Shown here: one piece after another, positions 18,452-26,975 of the stretch
Numbering within the stretch: position 1 is the stretch's first letter
Layout of the letters: each line of letters opens with the position of its first letter
From: CAVTWD01 sp963738325
GTDB taxonomy: Bacteria; Actinomycetota; Acidimicrobiia; Acidimicrobiales; Ilumatobacteraceae
Direction of reading: 5' to 3'
NCBI GenBank assembly: GCA_963738325.1
Contig: CAVTWD010000017.1
Span: forward strand, 653,504 to 717,503
Length of the DNA stretch: 64,000 nt
Position numbers and translations under genes: made by a program
Notes under the pieces: generated by a model
The model's database searches: none
Seen by the model: the letters and a program-made list of their open reading frames with translations, nothing else
What the model was told of the DNA's origin: nothing

Positions 18452-20094
18452 TCAACTCGAGAACGCGAGGTACTCGTGGACCGATCGCACGGCTGCGGAC
18501 CCTTCGCCGACGGCCGCGGCGACGCGCTTCGTCGATCCGGATCGGATGTCGCCGACTGCGAACAAGCCGGGGTGGCTCGTCTCGAACGGGAGCGGTGTGC
18601 GGCCGAGGGCGTTCCACCGCTCGTCGAGATCGTCGTCGGTCAGCGATCGATCGGTGAGCACGAAGCCGTGGTCGTCGAGCGCGGCACAGCCGGACAGCCA
18701 GTCCGATGCTGGTTCGGCGCCGATGAACGAGAAGAGCCCGCCACAGGCCACGGTGGTCTTTCCTTCGGGGTCGGCGAGCACGACGCGCTCGAGTAGGTCG
18801 CCGCCGTCGAGCCCGACCACGGTGGTGCTCGGTCTCACGTCGATGCGCGGGTGTTCGACGATGCGATCGACGAGATAGCGAGACATGCTCTCGTTGAGAT
18901 CGAGCGCGCCGGATCACGATCGTGACGGGACTGCCTGACTCGGCGAGGAAGAGCGCCGCTTGGCCGGCGGAGTTGCCGCCACCGACGACGACAACCGGAG
19001 CAGGTGCGCATTGACGAACCTCGGCCTCGGTGGCCGCGTAGTAGACGCCCTTGCACTCGAACTCGTCGAGGCCGGCCGCGTCGAGTCGCCGGTAGTGCGC
19101 GCCACTGGCGACGATGACCGCTCGGCCGGCGACCTCGGCGCCGTCGGCCAGCCGGACGACGAGGTGTCCGCCGTGCTCGCGTAGGCCGGTCGCTGCGCAC
19201 GGGCTGGTCAGCGCGGCGCCGAACTTCTCGGCCTGCACCACTGCGCGTTGCGTCAGGTCACCACCGGAGATGCCGGTGGGAAAGCCGAGGTAGTTCTCGA
19301 TGCGCGAGCTGCTCCCGGCCTGGCCACCTACGGCCAGCGCCTCGAGGCCGAGGGTCGTCAGCCCCTCGGACGCGCCGTACACCGCGGCGGCCAGTCCGGC
19401 GGGACCGCCGCCGACGACGACCAGGTCGAAGCAACGGCCCGGAAGATTGGCAACGGTGATGCCGAGATACTCCGCGAGCACGCCCACGGTGGGCCGGCGC
19501 AAGACCGAACCCGTGGCGATGACCACCGGAAGCTCGGAAGGCCCGACTGCGAACTCGCGCAGCAGCGCTTCGACGTCGGCGTCCCTCTCGGGGTCGAGCC
19601 AGGCGTGCGGGATGCGGCTGCGCAAGACGAACTCGCGGAGCCGTCCCGTCTCGGGCGAGAACCTCGACCCGATGACCCGAATGGACGTGCTCGCACCCGA
19701 CAACAACTCGGTCCGACGTGCGATGAACCCGGCGAGAATCACGTCACTCAACGCCGGTTGCGTGGCGATGACGTGACGTAACTGCGCCGCGAGGCACGGC
19801 GAGCACCTCACCCGGCTGTGTGACGCGCGCCGTGACGAACACCCGCAGGCCGGTCAGAAGGTTGAGCTCACCGAGGAACCGGCCAGGCCCGTGACGCGCG
19901 ATGACCTGTTCGTCGTTTCCGATGCCGGTCACGATCTCCACCTCGCCGCTGAGCACTACATAGAAGTCGTAGGCCGCGTCGCCCTCCCGGTACAGGACAT
20001 CGCCCGCTTCAACTCGTCGGCGTGCGCCGAGTGCCTCGAGCGTCGAGATCTGCGCCGCGTCCAGCGTCGAAAATGCGATCACGTCGTCAGCCAC
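18452..20094 (-). CDS. cyclic-nucleotide-binding domain / thioredoxin-reductase-like fusion, two frameshifts
   Basis: About 548 residues. Residues 1-110 form a cyclic-nucleotide-binding domain (LYREGDAAYDFYVVLSGEVEIV and RFLGELNLLTG). Next is a glutaredoxin-like module with LREFVLRSRIPHAWLD, then FAD (LVVVGGGPAGLAAAVYGASEG) and NADPH (VVVVGGGNSAGQAALF) domains, ending GLFAVGDIRSGSTKRVAAAVGEG. The CxxC of thioredoxin reductase is absent (GVYYAATEAEVRQCAP). Frameshifts lie near 19785 and 18900. It leads an operon with the UBP zinc finger, SRPBCC and LLM genes. The nucleotide or redox signal that controls it is unknown. Confidence 0.85.
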
Positions 20095-20145
20095 GGCCGG
20101 AACGCTACGGGCGCCTTGCCGCGACGCGTCGCTGGCTGGTCCCGA

Positions 20146-20541
20146 TCAGCGCGCAGAGCCGCGTCCACAAGGCGCGTTTGCTGCGGCTCTAGCCGCCTCG
20201 GCGGCCGCCGGGTTTGGTCGAGCCTCGACTGCGCGAGCGCGCCCGTCGTAGAGAAGGGTGAGCTGTCTGGCCAGCCCGGCCGGGTCGGCGGCGCCGAGCG
20301 CGGTGGTGAGTTCGACCATGGTGTCGAGCAGCCAGCGACGAACGTTGCGAGTGACGTCTGCGGCGGGGCCGTCGAGTTCGGACTCGGCGACCGCGTTCGC
20401 GAACGTGCAGCCGCGGAAGCCGGGTTGGGCGACGGTCGCGGCGAGCACATCGAACCCGGCGAGCAGCCGCTCCTTCGGGTCCTGATGACGCTCGATCTCG
20501 GCGGTCAGACGCCTCGCCGTGCCGTGACGGGTATCCAAGTA
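20146..20541 (-). pseudogene. TetR-family regulator, C-terminal part only
   Basis: The translation YLDTRHGTARRLTAEIERHQDPKERLLAGFDVL, then FRGCTFANAVAESE and LLDTMVELTTALGAADPAGLARQLTLLYDG is the ligand-binding domain of a TetR regulator. The DNA-binding helix-turn-helix that should precede it is missing. In its place the frame joins the start of an alcohol dehydrogenase at about 20540. The fragment alone cannot bind DNA as a TetR protein. Confidence 0.75.
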
Positions 20542-20648
20542 AGCGTGGACCTCGATCAGCACCTGGTCAACGCGATCTGTGGCCGGTCGACGGTGCGCAG
20601 CTCCAGCACCTCGGCCGTGCCATATCGATCCTGGACCATCGCACGCAT
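20540..20648 (-). pseudogene. N-terminal fragment of a zinc-type (MDR) alcohol dehydrogenase
   Basis: MRAMVQDRYGTAEVLELRTV, then DRPQI and, after a one-base shift, DQVLIEVHA is the N-terminus of NAD(P)-dependent medium-chain alcohol dehydrogenases or quinone oxidoreductases. The gene stops after about 36 residues where TetR sequence begins. It is an abrupt join of two unrelated genes in the same orientation. Confidence 0.7.
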
Positions 20649-20925
20649 CGGCTGACTCTCGCGTGCTGCAACGACAGTTGCGGGCTCGGCAATGGTGGTC
20701 TGGTCGCCACGCGACCGAATGCTCGGTAGGAAGCATCGACCGCGACGTGACTGGCCCCGACGTCCTCATCCCGAACGAAACGGTTCCGGTACCGCCTCGA
20801 CCGCCCATAACGCGCGGTCATATCGGCGTGGGGCATCGTCCCGAGGTGCCGGTCGAACACGTCTGACGTCGCGAGTAGGGCATTGCGTGGGCTTGCGGTC
20901 TGCAGGGAACGCTGCCCGTCCTTGG
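20649..20925. other. intergenic, nothing recognised
   Basis: 277 bases between the chimeric scar and the integrase stop. I looked for a second copy of the tRNA-Gly 3' segment as a left attachment site and found none. No gene or clear hairpin is seen. Confidence 0.5.
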
Positions 20926-22102
20926 CTACGGGACGAGACCTCGGCCGCCGGTTGGCGCGGGAGGGCCGGCAGCTCGGTCGGGGGCTGGGGTGAGGAGTTC
21001 GGCCAGAAGGTTGACGGCAGCCCGGTCGCCGCCTGGCATGGCGTGGGCGTAGATGTTGACGGTGGTGGAGGTGCGGGCGTGGCAGAGCCGCTCGGACACG
21101 ACCGGCACCGGTACGCCGGCGGCGAGCATGGTGGTGGCCATGAAGTGCCGAAGGTCGTGCAGCCGGAAAGCGGCCAGGCCGGCGCGGCGACGGTACGTGA
21201 TGAAGCGTTTGGTCACCCAGTTGGGCCGCCACGGACGACGCCCGGCGTCGCTGGTGAACACGAACCCGTCGACCACACCATCGGCCCGGATGGCCGCCTG
21301 GTCGCGGTGGGCGACCAGCAGCTCGACGCTCGTCGGATCGAGCGCCACGCGGTAGGTGCGCCGGTTCTTGGTCGGTCGCAGCACCGGCCCGGTGGGGCCG
21401 TCAACCAGCGCCCGGCAGAAGCCGACGGCGGCGTGGTTGAAATCGACATCGGACCAGCGCAGGGCCAGGAGCTGGCTGCGTCGGGCGCCGGTCATCACCG
21501 CCAGATGCAGGTAGGTGAAGAAGTCGATGTCGGCGGCTCGGACGACGTCGAGCAGACGGCGGACCTGCTCGACCGACGGGGGACGGATGTCGGCCGGTTC
21601 GACCCGCGGTGGCGAGGCCAGAGCGGCAGGGTTCAGCCAGATCCACTCCCAGCGAACCGCTTGGCTCAGCGCCCGATGCAACACCACGTGGACCCGATGA
21701 ACCGTGGCCGGGCTCAGCGGCCGGTCGTCGCGACCACCGCGGCGCAACAGGTGCGCATAGACGTCGTCGATGTCGGCGGCGGTCAGCTTGGCGACCGGGA
21801 TGTGCCCGAAGGTGCGGGAGGAGATGGCAGCGCATCAGGCTGCGGGTCTCACGCACCGTCGATGCCGACCAGCCCGGCGACGCCGCGCTCATCCACCGTT
21901 CCAGCAGCTCGCCGACCGTTCCCGCCCGCAGGCAAGCGCAGGCGGTGGTCTCCACGAGTTCGGCCAGTGCGGCCGTCGCCGCCCGTCGGGTGCCGTGCAC
22001 CGTTCTCGTCGCGTACCGGCGCTGCCCGGTATCCGGATCGAGGCCGAGATAGACCCGTAGTTCCCAGCAACCGCGCCCTCGCTGACGCATCGATCCAGCC
22101 AT
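20926..22102 (-). CDS. tyrosine site-specific integrase, one frameshift
   Basis: About 391 residues. The N-terminal AP2-like part (GCWELRVYLGLDPDTGQRRYATRTV) and the SAM-like core-binding part (ERWMSAASPGWSASTVRETRSL) lead to a catalytic domain with Arg in MTGARRSQLLALRW, HDLRH, the His of LCHARTSTTVNIYAH, and the Tyr of NIYAH. One frameshift lies near 21820. GAGGAGG lies six bases before the ATG at 22102. It is the type encoded by actinobacterial integrative elements and phages, and it sits 140 bases from a tRNA-Gly fragment, its likely attachment site. Confidence 0.9.
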
Positions 22103-22148
22103 CATCGACCTCCTCACCCGAACCCGGGCTGGGTTGTCCCCCCCGGTG

Positions 22149-22178
22149 TGATGGGCAAATGATGGGCGCGTGATGGGC
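22149..22178 (+). repeat. three direct TGATGGGC repeats at 11-base spacing
   Basis: TGATGGGC occurs at 22149, 22160 and 22171, one helical turn apart, between the integrase start and the tRNA fragment. Position and phasing suggest arm-type integrase or excisionase binding sites. Confidence 0.6.
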
Positions 22179-22213
22179 AACGCCAAGCATCGACGGTCAC
22201 TGAGCGATCGCAA

Positions 22214-22234
22214 CTGCCCTGTTTGTCAGGGCAG
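22214..22234 (-). terminator. perfect hairpin downstream of the tRNA-Gly segment
   Basis: CTGCCCTG and CAGGGCAG form a perfect eight-base stem with the loop TTTGT. It lies just past the tRNA 3' end, where tRNA transcripts are usually terminated. Confidence 0.55.
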
Positions 22235-22242
22235 CAATCGCT

Positions 22243-22287
22243 TGGAGCGGACGACGGGATTCGAACCCGCGACCCTCACCTTGGCAA
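22243..22287 (-). other. tRNA-Gly(GCC) 3' fragment, probable attachment site
   Basis: On the minus strand this reads GCCAAGGTGAGG, then a T-arm GGGTTCGAATCCC and the acceptor end CGTCCGCTCCA. That is the anticodon, 3' anticodon stem, variable loop, T arm and CCA end of tRNA-Gly(GCC). The D arm and the 5' acceptor strand are absent, so it is not a working tRNA. Upstream of the anticodon a T-rich stretch and CTCACC follow, which can still pair with GGTGAG. Such fragments mark sites where elements recombined into a tRNA gene. Confidence 0.85.
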
Positions 22288-22663
22288 AAAAAGAAAAGGT
22301 GAGTTGACCTGTAGCGGCAACCAGGCAGAACTTGAAGATTGCCTGGTCAGAGCCCGTTCCCTGCGTGCCGTCCGACACCGTTGGGCACCTCTCCGTGCCG
22401 GTCAGAGTGGCACGAAAGTGGCACGGCGGACGGTGGACGGACGCTGGAGCCAGCAGCAAGACATCGGTGGCCAGTCCTGCCCTCACGTCGTCGAGCATCA
22501 CCTCGCCGAGGTGATGCAGCGGTCCGCTGGGTCGATGGCGCCGAACGACCATGCGCCGCTTCATGGCGCGCGGCCAATCCCGGACTGCGGCGGGCATAGA
22601 GCTGACCCGGACAGAGGTCTCGAAGCGAACGCGACTCTCGTGCCGGGCTCGTCGGCCTGCGAG
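22288..22663. other. intergenic next to the att segment; direct repeats, no gene recognised
   Basis: No convincing gene. AGTGGCACG is repeated at 22406 and 22417, again 11 bases apart, mirroring the repeat array on the other side of the tRNA fragment. An open frame reading GIRTRDPHLG is antisense tRNA and is not a gene. Confidence 0.5.
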
Positions 22664-24118
22664 TTACATGAAGTGCGCGTAGCGAGCGGTTGCGCCGGCT
22701 CCGGTCGGCATGTGCTTCAAGATGCTTGCCACTCGCCTTGAGGCTTTGAGGGTGATCGGCAGTCGGCCGTCGAGTTGGCTCTGGTTCCAGTTCATCTTCG
22801 AGAGCGCGAGTACTTCGGTGGCGAGGGTCTCGATGTCGGAGTCTGCGAGGGCGGGTCGAAGTCCAATCGGCGAGGGGACGTACATGCCGGGGTAGACGCG
22901 GTAGTACTCGACGCTGCCTCGTGTGTACAGCAGGTGGCGGTCCCGAGCGATCGTCGCCAACGTTCCCCGCAGCACCGGGTGGTCGCCCTCACGGAACATG
23001 CGGATGCCTTCACCTGCGTCCGAGATCCAGATGAGCTCGAGGTGGTTGGTGAATCGCTGGTCGGCTGCGTCCTCGAATCCGCTTGTCTCTGCGTCGTCGA
23101 ACGCGGACGTCTTGTGCACGACAACTCGTGCGGGGAAGTTGTGGTGTTCCCGACGGTACGTGTCGAGTGCGTCGCCCAGCAGTTGAGCTGCGCCGTCCCG
23201 GTCGAGGTGTGGTTGCCGGTCGTCCTTGTGGCGCGCGGCTGGTCCACCGCGTACGACCACGCCTTCGCCTCGTTCGTCGAAGACCTGGGCGACGGAGGTG
23301 TGTACGCGGGTGCGGTCGTTCGTGTGGAAGAACGACACCCCGACGAACAGCGAGTCGAGCTGGGAAGGCCTTCGTTGAAGGCGCCAGGGGACTCCGCCCG
23401 CCTTGTAGTAGAGGGCGGTGTGGATGTTCCATGCACGCGTGGCTTCGTCCTGCAGCGAGGGGCGTCGACGCGACCTCTTCTTGGCGGTGTCGCGCGCCGG
23501 ATCCCAAGTCGTCGAGCGCACGATCTGTATGCGGGGCCGGAGCGCCGTCGAGCGGGCCTTCAGCAGGTCATGGAAGTCGATATGCCTCGCGTCCAGCGTC
23601 GTGCTCGCCTCAAGATCGTCCGCGTTGGTGCGGGCCTGGGCAGGGACATCGTCCTCGAGGTCGTCGGGTCGCGCCACGATCACGACATCGACGACACCGC
23701 GTTCGGAGAGGTCGGCGATTTCCTGCTGGTAGAGGTCGACGCACTCGGCTGTCGCGAGACCGATCGGTTTGCCGACGGCCTGCTTCAGCGATCGACTGGC
23801 AATTGGACGGGTCCACGAATCGTCGACGACGAGCTGTGAGCGGAACGCCGAGTCGACGGCGCACCCCGGGAAGGATCGGAACAGCGATGGGTGTCTGTTG
23901 CCGTCCTTCGCGTCGATCGGTTGTCGGCAGCGCTCCAGCCACTGCCGCACCCCGGCCACACCATCGGCAGGGCCGACGAGACCGACGCGGATGCTCCTCG
24001 GCGCTCCGGGTGCCGCGTTGTCGACTGGGCCATAGTCGTTGATGCCGGTGCGGGGATCGACGTGTCGTCCCCCGTTGCCGAACTCGAGTTCGGGCTCCTC
24101 GAGGATTCGTGCATGCAT
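22664..24118 (-). CDS. short prokaryotic Argonaute (MID-PIWI), probably catalytically inactive
   Basis: 484 residues, the usual length of short Argonautes that have only MID and PIWI domains. Family marks are EEPELEFGNGGRHVDPR at the N-terminus, IRVGLVG with GVRQWLERCR, LFVGVSFFHTNDR at the start of PIWI, and the C-terminal series LLYTRGSVEYYRVYPGMYVP, LSKMNWNQSQLDGRLPIT. The first catalytic Asp of the DEDX set is missing at GVSFF, so it should guide rather than cut. Its ATG overlaps the TGA of the upstream nuclease gene (TGATG), so the two are made together. It should bind a small guide and sense invader nucleic acid. Confidence 0.85.
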   Translation of the reverse strand: MHARILEEPELEFGNGGRHVDPRTGINDYGPVDNAAPGAPRSIRVGLVGPADGVAGVRQWLERCRQPIDAKDGNRHPSLFRSFPGCAVDSAFRSQLVVDDSWTRPIASRSLKQAVGKPIGLATAECVDLYQQEIADLSERGVVDVVIVARPDDLEDDVPAQARTNADDLEASTTLDARHIDFHDLLKARSTALRPRIQIVRSTTWDPARDTAKKRSRRRPSLQDEATRAWNIHTALYYKAGGVPWRLQRRPSQLDSLFVGVSFFHTNDRTRVHTSVAQVFDERGEGVVVRGGPAARHKDDRQPHLDRDGAAQLLGDALDTYRREHHNFPARVVVHKTSAFDDAETSGFEDAADQRFTNHLELIWISDAGEGIRMFREGDHPVLRGTLATIARDRHLLYTRGSVEYYRVYPGMYVPSPIGLRPALADSDIETLATEVLALSKMNWNQSQLDGRLPITLKASRRVASILKHMPTGAGATARYAHFM

Positions 24119-25428
24119 CAGAGGAGCTCCAGTTGTCCTGAGTGATCGCCATCGCTGTTTCCGGTCGTGAGGGCGAGCGGACGCCATGTCGAGTCGTCGA
24201 TGCCGCGGTCCACGTCGACGCTGTGCAAGTCACCGAACTCCAACGGTCGCTGCTCCTCACCAAGTCTGCGGGGCCGGCCGAGGTACCCCGCCCAGAACCG
24301 CACGAGCGCAGAGACGGCCGGATTGCGCTCGAGTAGCTTCATGCCGGACAGTCGATCAGCTGCCCATGGCAGTTCGCGGTGGCCGTCGAAGGTGTAGTGG
24401 TATGTCGGCGTGAGTTGGGCGGCCCAGCCTTCATCGGTTCTGACGAACGCGATCCCGACTGCGTAGTGTCGGTACTCGGCGATCTCGCCAGGCTTGTGCT
24501 TGTTCTCGTATCCCTTGAAGACAGTGCGGCCCTTGCCCCTTGCGTTGGTGGCGACCCGCCGCTCGCTCAAGTCCAGAGTCGGCCGGAAGTAGAAGTACCG
24601 CTGTTTGCCATGAACGGCGAGATCGGGGTGCTCCTGCTCACGAAGCGTCTGGCGCAGCAGGTCGACGAACCGGTTGGTGGTCTCGGTGTCCTTCGATTCC
24701 GACCACTCCCCTACGTCGATCGTCTCCGTGCCGCCCTCGACGAATGAGCTCAGCGGGCTGGTGCACGGGTCGGTGAAGCTGAGGATCGTGCGGTCACGGA
24801 GAAGCCAGTCGGATCGGTGGTAGCCCCGCTTGCGCAATTCAGGACCGAGTTGCCGAGCGTCGGTCAGCCAGGTGGGTGCAACGTGGATCTGCGGTGGAGT
24901 ATCGATGAGCGCCAACAGGTTCGTGACGAGTCGCTCGGACCGAGGTATCGGGACGGCCGAGGGTCGCGACTCCCAGCGGCGATCGAGCGTCAACAGGGCG
25001 GGGACAGCGTTGGCGTCCAACCGGTCGGTGTTCTTGTGGAACTCGAGCCTCCACGATTTGCCGCCCGGGCCGGGAGGGATCGCACGCGTCGCAGGCATCC
25101 ACCAGATCTCGTTCGCGAGCGGATGAGAGCACACCACGATGACGGGATTCGTGCCGTTGCTCCAGTACGCGACATCGTCGTTCGAGATGAGGAAGTGAAA
25201 GCCCGTCTCCGTCTCGCTAGGGAATGGGGAGTTGCTGGCTTTGCTCTGCACGAGCACGAGGCGGTTCAGAGGATGGCGTGTTGCGGGGTCGATCAGCTCG
25301 ATCTCGCCGTCGATGCCATGGTCGACACGACGGTCGTGCCAGGTCTGGCCGAGAGCCGTGACGACGCGCGCGGCGAAGGTGTGCCCCTCGTCGCCGATTT
25401 GCTGGCTAGGGGAATACTGCTTGGACAT
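24118..25428 (-). CDS. DUF4365-type nuclease/APAZ effector (DREN-APAZ-like), partner of the short Argonaute
   Basis: 436 residues. Residues 10-65 form a DUF4365 PD-(D/E)XK nuclease core: Glu14 in GDEGH, Asp40 in DHGIDGEIE, and QSK at 61-63. The remainder is an extended Argonaute-associated APAZ-like region rich in beta strands. DUF4365-APAZ proteins paired with short Argonautes are known as SPARDA, in which target recognition releases indiscriminate nuclease activity and kills the infected cell. I chose the ATG at 25428 because GGAGG lies five bases upstream. The APAZ assignment rests mainly on context and length. Confidence 0.8.
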   Translation of the reverse strand: MSKQYSPSQQIGDEGHTFAARVVTALGQTWHDRRVDHGIDGEIELIDPATRHPLNRLVLVQSKASNSPFPSETETGFHFLISNDDVAYWSNGTNPVIVVCSHPLANEIWWMPATRAIPPGPGGKSWRLEFHKNTDRLDANAVPALLTLDRRWESRPSAVPIPRSERLVTNLLALIDTPPQIHVAPTWLTDARQLGPELRKRGYHRSDWLLRDRTILSFTDPCTSPLSSFVEGGTETIDVGEWSESKDTETTNRFVDLLRQTLREQEHPDLAVHGKQRYFYFRPTLDLSERRVATNARGKGRTVFKGYENKHKPGEIAEYRHYAVGIAFVRTDEGWAAQLTPTYHYTFDGHRELPWAADRLSGMKLLERNPAVSALVRFWAGYLGRPRRLGEEQRPLEFGDLHSVDVDRGIDDSTWRPLALTTGNSDGDHSGQLELL

Positions 25429-25533
25429 CCTCACCTCCGCAGGTGTTGTCGATCCCGCATCCCACGGTCATGCCGAGTATGCGGGAGGGGTGTGACATCC
25501 CTCGCCTCCCGGCCCCGGTCCGCCTCGGACCGA

Positions 25534-25782
25534 TCAGTGCCGGGTGTCGCGAGGCGGGTTCGGGTCGCGACCGGGAGCGACGGTGTCAGAATCACGGATG
25601 CGGCCGTCCTTGCCGTGGATGCGGACTTCGCCGCCGCCCTGGTTTGAGACGATCTCCTTCGCCCGGCGCTCGGCCCGAGCCTGGGTCGGGGCGTGGGCCG
25701 AAGCTCGCTTCGCGCCGGGCGCCTTGACGTCCCACCCGCCCTTCGGGTTCGGAACGACGTGACGGTGGTTCGGTGAGGCCAT
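25534..25782 (-). CDS. DUF2188 small protein
   Basis: 82 residues, NHRHVVPNPKGGWDVKAPGAKRASAH, then AERRAKEIVSNQGGGEVRIHGKDGRI, matching the short DUF2188 family that often sits beside defence and toxin-antitoxin genes. GGAGGTG lies upstream of the ATG at 25782. It is 105 bases upstream of the SPARDA-like pair on the same strand and divergent from the PIN toxin-antitoxin operon. Its function is unknown. Confidence 0.75.
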   Translation of the reverse strand: MASPNHRHVVPNPKGGWDVKAPGAKRASAHAPTQARAERRAKEIVSNQGGGEVRIHGKDGRIRDSDTVAPGRDPNPPRDTRH

Positions 25783-25842
25783 GGGGGCACCTCCGGGGAA
25801 GAGGATCATGCTTACACGCTTGTGATTCGACTATACCCCTTG

Positions 25843-25897
25843 TTTCGAACGCACGCGGTGTTGCGAACATTTCGAATAGCGCGTATGCTTCGAACAT
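25843..25897 (+). promoter_or_regulatory. promoter with repeated TTCGAA operators for the toxin-antitoxin operon
   Basis: TTGCGA (25861-25866) and TATGCT (25884-25889) are 17 bases apart, a good -35/-10 pair facing the antitoxin gene. TTCGAA-type half-sites occur at about 25845, 25871 and 25890, with TTGCGAACA between them, overlapping both promoter boxes. This fits autorepression by the helix-turn-helix antitoxin. Confidence 0.6.
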
Positions 25898-25932
25898 AGC
25901 CCGCTCATGCCAACGCCGCTAGGAGACCGACC

Positions 25933-26403
25933 GTGGCGCCCGCGCTCTTGGACCACCAACTCACCGTTCCCGACGAAGCCACCGCGAACCAGGCGGCCGA
26001 GGCCGTCGACATCCTCGAACGGTTCCTTCGCCAGCACCCCGACCTCCCAGGGTTTGCGGTCTCGCTGACTGCCGACGACTCCGACACCACGCTGCAAATC
26101 CCGGGCCACGCCCTGCGACTGCTGGTCGACATCCTCGCCCAGATCGCCAACGGCAACGCCGTGACCGTCGCCCCCGTCCACGCCGAGCTCACCACCCAGC
26201 AGGCCGCCGACATCCTCAACGTCTCCCGCCCATATCTGGTCAAGCTCCTCGAAGAGCGCAAGCTCCCCTACCGACGAGTCGGCAACCGGCGTCGTGTGCT
26301 CCTCGCCGACCTTCTCGCCTACAAACGCATCGACGACGCCGACCGACGAGCCATCGCCAACGAGCTCACGTCGGAAGCCCAGCGTCTCGGCCTCGACTAC
26401 TAG
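25933..26403 (+). CDS. antitoxin with excisionase-type helix-turn-helix
   Basis: 156 residues from a GTG start preceded by AGGAGA. The N-terminal half is a dimerisation-like helical region. Residues 95-150 carry a MerR/excisionase DNA-binding domain: ELTTQQAADILNVSRPYLVKLLEERKLPYRRVGNRRRVLLADLLAYK. It is followed 17 bases later by a PIN-domain gene, the standard order for this antitoxin type. It should neutralise the PIN protein and repress the operon through the TTCGAA repeats. Confidence 0.88.
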   Translation: MAPALLDHQLTVPDEATANQAAEAVDILERFLRQHPDLPGFAVSLTADDSDTTLQIPGHALRLLVDILAQIANGNAVTVAPVHAELTTQQAADILNVSRPYLVKLLEERKLPYRRVGNRRRVLLADLLAYKRIDDADRRAIANELTSEAQRLGLDY

Positions 26404-26420
26404 CGAGCCGGGACGCGGGC

Positions 26421-26975
26421 GTGGCGTTCGACGCGACCTACGACGCATGCGTCTTGCACCCAGCCGGGCTTCGCGACCTCCTCGTCCGGCTCGCCACGAC
26501 CGGGATGTACCGCGCGCACTGGAGCAACGACATCCTCGACGAGATGGTCCGCTCCATCCTGCGGCGCCGACCCGACCTCACCGCAGCCCAACTTGAACGC
26601 ACGCGCGAGCTGATGTGCAACGCCGTCCCCGACTGCCTCACGACCGGCTACGAGGATCTGATCGATGGACTTCACCTGCCCGACCCCGACGACCGTCACG
26701 TCCTCGCCGCGGCGATCCGCTCCGGTTCCCAGGTCATCGTCACCGAGAACGACAGCGACTTCCCGGCCCATGTGATGCGGACGTACAACATCGAAGCCCA
26801 GACCCCGGACGTCTTCCTGCTTCACCTCGTCGACCTCTCCCCGAGGACCGTCTTCGGTGTGATGGAAGCGCAGGCTGCGGCTCTCCGGAACCCTCCCATG
26901 ACGGTTGATGAGCTGCTCGATCGCCTCGCACAGTCCGGGCTCCCGCGCTCCATCGCCGCTCTGCGAACCCAATGA
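26421..26975 (+). CDS. PIN-domain toxin (putative RNase)
   Basis: 184 residues from a GTG start. PIN acidic residues are visible in order: Asp4/Asp8 near the N-terminus (AFDATYDACVLHP), Glu in NDILDEMVRS, Asp in DPDDRHVLAAAI, and Asp in VIVTENDSDFP. These coordinate metal for RNA cleavage in VapC-like toxins. It is the second gene of the antitoxin-toxin pair. The specific RNA target cannot be deduced. Confidence 0.88.
   Translation: MAFDATYDACVLHPAGLRDLLVRLATTGMYRAHWSNDILDEMVRSILRRRPDLTAAQLERTRELMCNAVPDCLTTGYEDLIDGLHLPDPDDRHVLAAAIRSGSQVIVTENDSDFPAHVMRTYNIEAQTPDVFLLHLVDLSPRTVFGVMEAQAAALRNPPMTVDELLDRLAQSGLPRSIAALRTQ

Noticed and set aside
22243..22303. Possible tRNA-Gly with a short insertion in the anticodon loop
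   Set aside because: The CTCACC/GGTGAG stem survives, but the D arm and 5' acceptor strand are missing, so it is an att fragment and not an intron-bearing tRNA.
22223..22741. Plus-strand frame starting near the tRNA fragment and reading GIRTRDPHLGK
   Set aside because: It is the antisense translation of the tRNA-Gly 3' end, a well-known false protein.
24118..25428. SIR2- or TIR-type Argonaute partner (SPARSA/SPARTA)
   Set aside because: The N-terminal domain has a PD-(D/E)XK pattern (GDEGH, DHGIDGEIE, QSK) and no SIR2 or TIR motifs.
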